Shown here one piece after another: positions 1-4,257 of a stretch of DNA of 6,763 bases. The DNA is from an uncultured Erysipelotrichaceae bacterium (GTDB lineage Bacteria; Bacillota_I; Bacilli_A; RF39; UBA660). The stretch lies in the NCBI GenBank assembly GCA_902783345.1, contig CACZQI010000027.1:1-6763 (forward strand), in the 5' to 3' direction. The notes beneath the pieces were generated by a model, which was not told where the DNA came from, did not search any database, and was given only the letters and a program-made list of their open reading frames with translations. How positions within the stretch are numbered: the stretch's first letter is position 1; every line of letters begins with the position of its first letter. The translations under genes were made by a program, and so were the position numbers.

Positions 1-19
1 AATCCCGTACGAACCGCCA
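1..19 (+). tRNA. tRNA-Asp, 3' end only (cut by window edge)
   Basis: The first 19 bases look like the end of a tRNA. They hold the last three T-loop bases, a CCCGT T-stem strand (4-8), an acceptor strand ACGAACC (9-15), a G discriminator (16) and an encoded CCA (17-19). The matching 5' acceptor strand would be GGTTCGT. A G discriminator, the CCCGT strand and a tRNA-Phe one base downstream together fit tRNA-Asp, because Asp-Phe is a common tRNA order in Bacillota. The anticodon lies outside the window, so the identity is inferred. Confidence 0.65.
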
Positions 20-20
20 T

Positions 21-96
<76 letters not shown>

Positions 97-109
97 TTAA
101 AGTAATAAT

Positions 110-136
110 TGAGCACAATATTGTGTTCATTTTTTA
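110..136 (+). terminator. Intrinsic terminator of the Asp-Phe tRNA operon
   Basis: TGAGCACA (110-117) pairs with TGTGTTCA (122-129) across an ATAT loop, with one G-U pair, and six T residues follow (130-135). It begins 13 bases after tRNA-Phe. Its right arm occupies the place where the -35 element of the next gene's promoter would lie, so terminator and promoter are packed together. Confidence 0.8.
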
Positions 137-143
137 ATTAACA

Positions 144-152
144 TGCTATAAT
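144..152 (+). promoter_or_regulatory. Extended -10 promoter of the WDGH-type gene
   Basis: TGCTATAAT is a perfect TATAAT (147-152) preceded by the TGN extension. It lies about 20 bases ahead of the start codon. The best -35 position, at about 124-129, reads TGTTCA, which is poor and lies inside the terminator stem. An extended -10 makes a weak -35 tolerable. Confidence 0.65.
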
Positions 153-172
153 AAACTACATTGAGGTGACTT

Positions 173-568
173 ATGGCAAAAATAGATGAAATAAATAAGT
201 TAATTATTGATAGTAAATTATCTGGTGAAATATCTACTAATGAAATCTTTGATGGGCATCATACTTTTGGTGATGTTTATAGACATAGAATAATACTTTT
301 TTGTGCATTATGTAATTTATTACCAGATATTTCTTGGAAATCAAGAAAGCATTTTGATGATGAAAATGATCCAATGTTTGACGGTATGTTTATAGCGGGT
401 ATCAATACACCACAGGGAGTCGCTACTTATCATGTAAAATTACAATATTGGGATTTATTTAATATTCCAGAAATTGAAAGAGCTCCTAAATATGATGGTT
501 ATAGTAGTGAAGAGGTAATTCCAAGAATTCTGTCATTATCTAAACAAAGAAATAATTTTCATAAATAA
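173..568 (+). CDS. WDGH-domain protein, phage-type
   Basis: A 131-residue protein that looks like the WDGH family, which is common in phages and prophages and has no established function. What supports this is the N-terminal FDGHHTFGDVYRHR stretch (26-39), then SWKSRKHFDD (54-63), then MFIAGINTPQG (72-82), ATYHVKLQYWDLF (84-96) and ERAPKYDGY (102-110), all in the family's order. It is rich in His, Trp and Tyr and has no signal peptide or membrane segment, so it is probably cytosolic. The ATG has a good Shine-Dalgarno site, GAGGTGA (163-169). The gene is monocistronic: it has its own promoter just after the tRNA-Phe terminator and its own terminator downstream. Phage versions usually sit among early or accessory genes. 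Here no other phage gene is visible, so it may be a stranded phage gene or a bacterial homologue. The family call is from memory of its motifs. Confidence 0.8.
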   Translation: MAKIDEINKLIIDSKLSGEISTNEIFDGHHTFGDVYRHRIILFCALCNLLPDISWKSRKHFDDENDPMFDGMFIAGINTPQGVATYHVKLQYWDLFNIPEIERAPKYDGYSSEEVIPRILSLSKQRNNFHK

Positions 569-572
569 TATT

Positions 573-600
573 AAGCCTTTTAAAGTAAGGCTTTTTCTTT
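573..600 (+). terminator. Intrinsic terminator after the WDGH-type gene
   Basis: AAGCCTT (573-579) and AAGGCTT (587-593) form a 7-bp stem with a 7-base loop, followed by the T-rich tract TTTCTTT. It begins four bases after the TAA stop. The same AAGGCTT motif is used again in the hairpin at 1617-1631. Confidence 0.8.
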
Positions 601-611
601 ACGATAAAATA

Positions 612-620
612 TGCTAAGAT
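612..620 (+). promoter_or_regulatory. Putative extended -10 promoter of the papain-like gene
   Basis: TGCTAAGAT gives a TGN extension and TAAGAT (615-620), 25 bases ahead of the ATG. There is no good -35, since the expected place falls on the T tract of the preceding terminator (about 592-597, TTTTTC). A terminator directly upstream supports a new transcript beginning here. Confidence 0.5.
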
Positions 621-645
621 ATGTAATTATAAAAGAGGGCTTATT

Positions 646-1614
646 ATGAATGTTAATAACATAATCAATAAAAAATATTATTTGGTATATAAAGAATTAA
701 TAAAATATTTAAATAATATAAAAAAAGAGATATCTTATAGTAATAAATTTAATCAAATTAGATTATTAGAAGAAATGTATCAAACAGTTAAAGAATATTC
801 TTTATTTTTTTATGAAAATGGACAGCTTGCTTCATTTTATCCTTTAATACTAAATTGTATTATTGAATGTGAAAACTATTATGATGGGGTACTATTTAAA
901 ATAAATAAAGAAGAATATCAAATAAATTCATTTGCCGAAATAACTTCAGTTAATGATCTACTAGACTTTATTGTCACTAATGTTAGAAATAGAATAGTTG
1001 AAGATTATAATCTTGAAAATAATGAAAAATATAACTTTGATGAAATAGATTTAACTAATAAATGTGGACTTATTAGCACTTATGTTAGAAAAGAATGTAC
1101 TTCTTATGGTATTAAGTGTCATATCATAAAAATAAATCCGGCATTTACTGATAAAATCAAACTATATGATGGAAATGGTTATCATTACTTTAATATCTTA
1201 GAATATTGTAATATATTATATCTTATGGATTTAAGTTATAGTCAGTTTTTTAAAGATGATTATACTAAAATTTTAGGAAGATTAGGTATTGCATATTTAA
1301 GTTTATGTTCACCTGGAACTTTTATGTTAATAGATGAAAAAAGAAAAGAGCTAGCAAGTACTATTTTAAATAGAGGCTGGATTACAGCAACCGGAGAAAA
1401 CTTAAAACATTATTTTGATGGTTTTACTTTATCAGATCGTAATGGTTTATATTATGAATTATTAGGTAAAATTGATTATACAACTACATATGATGTAGAT
1501 GATTACTTTAATTTTTTAAATAATAGGGATTCTTTACTTAATTATGAACCCGAAGAGGCTCTCGGTTATCAAAAAAAGCCTCTTAAAAATCCTTATTTAA
1601 ATTTTAAAAAATAA
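646..1614 (+). CDS. Putative papain/transglutaminase-like cysteine-fold protein
   Basis: A 322-residue protein with no confidently recognised family. The middle part carries a pattern typical of papain-like and transglutaminase-like folds. Cys140 begins a helix (NKCGLISTYVRKE, 138-150). His180 lies in a strand (GYHYFNILEY, 178-187). Asp195 lies in LMDLSYSQFF (193-202), close to the Asp-Leu-Thr-x-x-Gln-Phe type motif of bacterial papain-fold (Tox-PL-like) deamidases and proteases. The order and spacing Cys-40-His-15-Asp fits such a catalytic triad. Residues 1-110 look helical and residues 205-322 resemble nothing I know. There is no signal peptide or membrane segment, so it should be cytosolic. 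The ATG has Shine-Dalgarno AGAGGG (634-639). It stands alone between a terminator and a convergent gene. Enzyme activity is inferred from the triad only. It could equally be an inactive fold member or an effector-type deamidase. Confidence 0.6.
   Translation: MNVNNIINKKYYLVYKELIKYLNNIKKEISYSNKFNQIRLLEEMYQTVKEYSLFFYENGQLASFYPLILNCIIECENYYDGVLFKINKEEYQINSFAEITSVNDLLDFIVTNVRNRIVEDYNLENNEKYNFDEIDLTNKCGLISTYVRKECTSYGIKCHIIKINPAFTDKIKLYDGNGYHYFNILEYCNILYLMDLSYSQFFKDDYTKILGRLGIAYLSLCSPGTFMLIDEKRKELASTILNRGWITATGENLKHYFDGFTLSDRNGLYYELLGKIDYTTTYDVDDYFNFLNNRDSLLNYEPEEALGYQKKPLKNPYLNFKK
1553..1584. repeat. 8-bp inverted repeat inside the 3' end of the papain-like gene
   Basis: AAGAGGCT (1553-1560) and AGCCTCTT (1577-1584) are perfect inverted copies separated by 16 bases. 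No T tract follows on the plus strand, so this is not a normal terminator. It lies about 30 bases upstream of the second AGGCTT-type hairpin at 1617-1631 and could pair with it in alternative ways. Confidence 0.5.
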
Positions 1615-1632
1615 AAAAGGCTTAAAGCCTTA
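1610..1632 (-). terminator. Terminator of the 137-residue gene, possibly shared
   Basis: AAGGCT (1617-1622) and AGCCTT (1626-1631) make a 6-bp stem with a TAA loop. On the minus strand it is followed by a T tract, seen as AATAAAAAA on the plus strand (1610-1618). This makes a classical terminator for the minus-strand gene, whose stop codon (1632-1630) lies in the stem. On the plus strand the stem follows the papain-like gene by two bases but has no T tract, so termination of that transcript here is less sure. Confidence 0.65.
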
Positions 1633-2043
1633 AACAAACAAGTTATCTTTATATTTAATATTATATTCAGATAGAAGAAGTCCTAAAGAGTTATCATCTT
1701 CATAAATATATTCATATTCATTATTATAAAGTCCCGCAAACGGATTAGCATTAGTTGCTACAGTAAAGTTTAAATATTTATTATTTTTAAAAATAATCAT
1801 AATTTCTGTGATATCATATTTTGCTTTTAATCTATTTATTTTATTTATACCAGCAAGTTTACTAATATTTAAAAGTAAAAAATTAGCATATAATTTATTA
1901 TGAATTAAAGTAGGTTCATAAGGGATTTCATCCCCATTTTCGTCAATATTAGAAATACAAAAGTCTTTAAGTTCATCACTATTTATAAGAATATTATCTC
2001 CATTTTCAAATAGAATATTTATAGCTGATATATTGTTTAACAT
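1630..2043 (-). CDS. Hypothetical protein, 137 residues
   Basis: I do not recognise this protein. It is acidic, rich in Asn, Ile and Leu, and has no signal peptide, membrane segment or evident metal or nucleotide motif. The N-terminus (AINILFENGDNILINSDELKD) looks like strand-turn-strand. The middle (RLKAKYDITEIMIIFKNNK, about 71-89) again looks like a helix followed by paired strands. The acidic stretch YNNEYEYIYEDDN lies near residues 106-118. A short fold of this kind with a DITxI strand is seen in small Bacillota phage and accessory proteins, but that likeness is weak. The ATG at 2043 has Shine-Dalgarno GGTGAT (2052-2047). It converges with the papain-like gene and diverges from the tRNA-Arg operon, so it is its own unit. 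The clean promoter, ribosome site and terminator argue that it is real. Confidence 0.75.
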   Translation of the reverse strand: MLNNISAINILFENGDNILINSDELKDFCISNIDENGDEIPYEPTLIHNKLYANFLLLNISKLAGINKINRLKAKYDITEIMIIFKNNKYLNFTVATNANPFAGLYNNEYEYIYEDDNSLGLLLSEYNIKYKDNLFV

Positions 2044-2058
2044 AGTATCACCATAATA

Positions 2059-2088
2059 ATTATATCATGGTAAAAGGTTTTTTGGTAA
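2059..2088 (-). promoter_or_regulatory. Extended -10 promoter of the 137-residue gene
   Basis: On the minus strand TGATATAAT (2067-2059) is a perfect TATAAT with the TGN extension. A fair -35, TTACCA (2088-2083), lies 18 bases upstream. Transcription would begin near 2053-2052, just at the Shine-Dalgarno site, leaving a leader of about ten bases. An imperfect palindrome, CCATAATA/TATCATGG (2051-2070), covers the -10 and could be an operator, but AT richness makes chance likely. Confidence 0.6.
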
Positions 2089-2095
2089 AAAATAC

Positions 2096-2123
2096 TTTAT
2101 TTTTTAAAAATTTGTGTTATAAT
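2096..2123 (+). promoter_or_regulatory. Promoter of the tRNA-Arg/tRNA-Pro operon
   Basis: TGTTATAAT is an extended -10 with a perfect TATAAT (2118-2123), about 32 bases ahead of tRNA-Arg. The -35 region (about 2096-2101, TTTATT) is weak. It is divergent from the promoter of the 137-residue gene, with the two -10 boxes 53 bases apart. Confidence 0.65.
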
Positions 2124-2154
2124 ATTTGAGTAATTAGCCAAAAGAGGTGAATTT

Positions 2155-2231
2155 GCGCCCATAGCTCAATTGGATAGAGCGTTAGACTACGGATCTAAAG
2201 GTTGGGGGTTCGACTCCCTCTGGGCGTACCA
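2155..2231 (+). tRNA. tRNA-Arg(ACG)
   Basis: A full cloverleaf with encoded CCA. The acceptor GCGCCCA (2155-2161) pairs with TGGGCGT (2221-2227), starting with a G-U pair. The anticodon stem is TTAGA/TCTAA and the loop CTACGGA gives anticodon ACG at 2189-2191, read as ICG after deamination. The discriminator is A2228. The sequence is close to the tRNA-Arg(ACG) of Bacillus as I remember it. It reads CGN arginine codons and is co-transcribed with tRNA-Pro six bases downstream. Confidence 0.97.
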
Positions 2232-2237
2232 TAATGT

Positions 2238-2314
2238 CGAGGAGTAGCACAGCTTGGTAGTGCACCTGGTTTGGGACCAGGGGGTCGCAGGTTCGAATCC
2301 TGTCTCCTCGACCA
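2238..2314 (+). tRNA. tRNA-Pro(TGG)
   Basis: A full cloverleaf with encoded CCA. The acceptor CGAGGAG (2238-2244) pairs with CTCCTCG (2304-2310), and the D stem is GCAC/GTGC. The anticodon stem is CCTGG/CCAGG, and the loop TTTGGGA gives anticodon TGG at 2272-2274. The discriminator is A2311. It is the last gene of the two-tRNA operon, followed by the terminator at 2326-2357. Confidence 0.97.
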
Positions 2315-2317
2315 TTT

Positions 2318-2357
2318 TTATTAAAAAAACTAATATTTCTGATATTAGTTTTCTTTT
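2318..2357. terminator. Bidirectional terminator between tRNA-Pro and the membrane gene
   Basis: AAAACTAATAT (2326-2336) and ATATTAGTTTT (2342-2352) form an 11-bp stem with a 5-base loop. On the plus strand CTTTT follows, ending the tRNA operon. On the minus strand the stem is followed by a T-rich tract (complement of 2315-2325), ending the membrane-protein gene, whose TAA (2347-2345) lies inside the stem. Confidence 0.8.
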
Positions 2358-3499
2358 GGCAAAATATTAATAAAGATTTTCATAAAATATAAAACAAGTC
2401 CATATAAAAGTGGTTCACAAAATGACCTAAGTGCGATTGTATATATGGCCCCATTAAATGGCTCAATAAAGTTTTCATGTAAAATATTTATTTCTAATAA
2501 GCCTAATATATTAAAAATAATAGAAGCGATAAATAAACTTATTAAACAAATATTAATTCTTTTCATATTTTTCTTAGTATTGATATGATTATTTACACTT
2601 GATAATAGTATTTTAATAAATAAAGTAACACTTATAATTGATGCTATAAAGCAGGGGAAATCTTTAATAAATCTAAGTATAACTAATTTTAAATAACCAT
2701 TTTGGCTAAGTGCATAATCATAAGATAATTCCATCATATAACCATAAAAAGGAAGTTTAATACTAATATCTCTATTTAATAGAGCACCAGTAAGTTCATA
2801 AACTCTAATTCCTAGTCTATAAAGAATAAATATAGATGAAACGCTTCCTATTAAAATGATAAGTGTTTTTATTAATTTATCTATCATTTTAGTACTTTTT
2901 TGATTTATATTAAGTTCATAATGTTTGAAAATAAAACCTGTAGAAATTATAATAATTGGAATAACAAAAATATGATATATTTGAGGATAATATGTTGTAG
3001 TTTTTAAAAATCCTACTGCATAATCTTTTAAGTATTTAATTTCTAAATAGTTAAATTCAGCAATAATATTATTAATAAGATAAAGAATACCTAATATAAT
3101 AAGATAATTTGAAATACCCTTATTAAATACTTCTTTGTTTTTAATTTTTTTAAATATCAAATATATTAAAATAAGAATTGTAATTGTCAAAATAGTCGTA
3201 ATTATATTTGAAAAAATATGTAAAATAGGCGTTAGTTTGCTTTTATTTAAAAATAACTCATAAGCTTTAACTGATTTAAAATTCCTACTTATTAGCATTT
3301 CAATAAAAAATGTTCCACAATAATAATGCCCAATAAAATCATTAGAAAGATAAGAATTAAGTTCTAGATCAGGATATAATAGTTTAATTATCGAACTAGC
3401 TCCAATTTCAACTATGAAGAAAAAGATAGTTCCAATAAAAATTAATTTGATTAAAAAATGAATAAAATGTAATTTATCATCATTTGTTATTCTTTTCAT
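2345..3499 (-). CDS. Hypothetical polytopic membrane protein, 384 residues
   Basis: I do not recognise a family. Hydrophobicity by eye suggests about eight membrane segments, near residues 15-38, 96-117, 130-148, 175-192, 208-228, 280-301, 314-337 and 355-379. Loops of mixed charge separate them, and the C-terminal tail is short. The longest soluble parts are about 40-93 (with DFIGHYYCGTFF at 54-65) and about 229-279 (RVYELTGALLNRDISIKLPF). There is no nucleotide-binding, protease or transporter signature that I can see, and no cleavable signal peptide. The ATG at 3499 has Shine-Dalgarno AGAGG (3510-3506) six bases away. The gene lies downstream of the AbiEi-like gene on the same strand, but a terminator and a TTGACA promoter stand between them. 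It ends in the terminator shared with tRNA-Pro. A transporter, sensor or unknown membrane role are all open. Confidence 0.82.
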   Translation of the reverse strand: MKRITNDDKLHFIHFLIKLIFIGTIFFFIVEIGASSIIKLLYPDLELNSYLSNDFIGHYYCGTFFIEMLISRNFKSVKAYELFLNKSKLTPILHIFSNIITTILTITILILIYLIFKKIKNKEVFNKGISNYLIILGILYLINNIIAEFNYLEIKYLKDYAVGFLKTTTYYPQIYHIFVIPIIIISTGFIFKHYELNINQKSTKMIDKLIKTLIILIGSVSSIFILYRLGIRVYELTGALLNRDISIKLPFYGYMMELSYDYALSQNGYLKLVILRFIKDFPCFIASIISVTLFIKILLSSVNNHINTKKNMKRINICLISLFIASIIFNILGLLEINILHENFIEPFNGAIYTIALRSFCEPLLYGLVLYFMKIFINILPKEN

Positions 3500-3516
3500 A
3501 TATAACCTCTATAGTA

Positions 3517-3546
3517 ATTTTAAATTAAACTATAACTTTTTGTCAA
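3517..3546 (-). promoter_or_regulatory. Sigma-A type promoter of the membrane-protein gene
   Basis: On the minus strand a perfect TTGACA (3546-3541) is followed after 18 bases by TAAAAT (3522-3517), one base off consensus. It lies 18 bases ahead of the start codon. The -35 abuts the T tract of the upstream gene's terminator, which suggests the membrane gene is independently transcribed. Confidence 0.72.
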
Positions 3547-3573
3547 ATTAAAAACTCACCAAAATAGTGAGTT
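3546..3573 (-). terminator. Terminator of the AbiEi-like gene
   Basis: On the minus strand AACTCAC (3573-3567) pairs with GTGAGTT (3559-3553) around a 7-base loop. A T-rich tract (TTTAATTT, 3552-3545) follows. The TAA stop of the AbiEi-like gene (3574-3572) overlaps the outer end of the stem. Confidence 0.75.
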
Positions 3574-4114
3574 AAAATACTTCATTTATAATTGTTTTTA
3601 ATATACTATGGCCATTATAAAAATGCGGGGCATATTCTTTAAGTTTATCCATATCTAAAGTATTTGCAATCTTACGATACCCATTTATAATGCTTTTATA
3701 ATATGAATAAGGCATTAACCATTTTTTACGAATAAGTTCAATTAATAATCTTTCTTTATCATAAATTGGAATATCTATTCCTTCATATTTTATTGTAGTT
3801 TCACCAATTCTAAGCATGCGTTTTTCCATACACATTTGCTCAATATTTTTTTCAGTAAATTTATCCGCATTTCTAGTGCAGGCTAAATATATTTTCTTAT
3901 CTTGCTTTTTAGTTATTTTATAAAGGTAAAAAGCTGTATTTAACGTAATGATAGAGTTTCGATGTTTAAGTGAGGCGACAACAATTGGATTAGGATTAGG
4001 AATATCTGAGTAAATATCATGATCAATGCGGTAAATTTCCTTATTTTTAATAGCTTTATTAATATTATAATAACTTTTATACTTTGCTTTTACTTCCTCA
4101 TTATTAAAAATCAT
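3572..4114 (-). CDS. AbiEi-like (type IV antitoxin family) protein
   Basis: A 180-residue protein resembling the AbiEi antitoxin family. These proteins carry an N-terminal winged-helix DNA-binding part and a C-terminal antitoxin part, and they repress their own operon. An N-terminal stretch, NINKAIKNKEIYRIDHDIYSDI (17-38), fits the recognition helix and wing. A helix then follows (IITLNTAFYLYKI, 55-67, the family's usual 'alylhgl' site), then IYLACTRNADKF (75-86) and the IYDKERLLIELIRKK block (117-131). The C-terminal repeat-like helices (133-178) end the fold. I chose ATG at 4114, not the in-frame GTG at 4123, because the Shine-Dalgarno site AGTAGGTGA (4128-4120) contains that GTG and sits five bases ahead of the ATG. 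AbiEii, the nucleotidyltransferase toxin that usually follows directly, is missing; a membrane protein follows after a terminator. It is likely an orphan regulator or antitoxin. The family call is by motif only. Confidence 0.72.
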   Translation of the reverse strand: MIFNNEEVKAKYKSYYNINKAIKNKEIYRIDHDIYSDIPNPNPIVVASLKHRNSIITLNTAFYLYKITKKQDKKIYLACTRNADKFTEKNIEQMCMEKRMLRIGETTIKYEGIDIPIYDKERLLIELIRKKWLMPYSYYKSIINGYRKIANTLDMDKLKEYAPHFYNGHSILKTIINEVF

Positions 4115-4122
4115 CTTTATCA

Positions 4123-4204
4123 CCTACTATTAGGTTAACATAAATCTTAACAAAATGCAATATGGTGAGTGGGGATTTTAAAATGCCGTTTAATTTATAG
4201 TAGG
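4123..4204. repeat. 8-bp inverted repeat across the divergent control region
   Basis: CCTACTAT (4123-4130) and ATAGTAGG (4197-4204) are perfect inverted copies, 66 bases apart. The first arm covers the Shine-Dalgarno site of the AbiEi-like gene. The second covers the -35 area of the phosphoketolase promoter. AbiEi proteins bind inverted repeats in their own promoters, so this could be an operator pair. In AT-rich sequence of this length a chance 8-bp match is not rare. A direct repeat, TTAACA, also lies between the arms at 4135-4140 and 4147-4152. Confidence 0.4.
4144..4152 (-). promoter_or_regulatory. Putative promoter of the AbiEi-like gene
   Basis: On the minus strand TGTTAAGAT (4152-4144) is an extended -10 of the same kind as that at 612-620, with TAAGAT 29 bases ahead of the chosen ATG. 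No good -35 is present. An alternative reading is TTGCAT (4162-4157) with TGTTAACCT (4141-4133), which has a better -35 and a poorer -10. Either would give a short leader, and the TTAACA direct repeat overlaps both. Confidence 0.4.
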
Positions 4205-4229
4205 AATTATTTAAAAAATAGTGTATAAT
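4201..4229 (+). promoter_or_regulatory. Promoter of the phosphoketolase gene
   Basis: TATAAT (4224-4229) is perfect consensus, 28 bases ahead of the GTG start. With 17-base spacing the -35 is TAGGAA (4201-4206), a weak match that overlaps the second arm of the CCTACTAT/ATAGTAGG inverted repeat. A weak -35 overlapped by a possible operator suggests regulated transcription, which is inference. Confidence 0.6.
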
Positions 4230-4257
4230 GTTAATTGATAATAAAGGGTGATGCTTA

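Noticed and set aside
110..129. Near-perfect 20-bp palindrome as an operator for the WDGH-type gene
   Set aside because: It is followed by a T run directly after a tRNA operon, so a terminator explains it better. A second role as operator cannot be shown.
4115..4123. GTG at 4123 as the start of the AbiEi-like gene
   Set aside because: The GTG is part of the Shine-Dalgarno site AGTAGGTGA. The ATG at 4114 sits five bases after that site and is the natural start.
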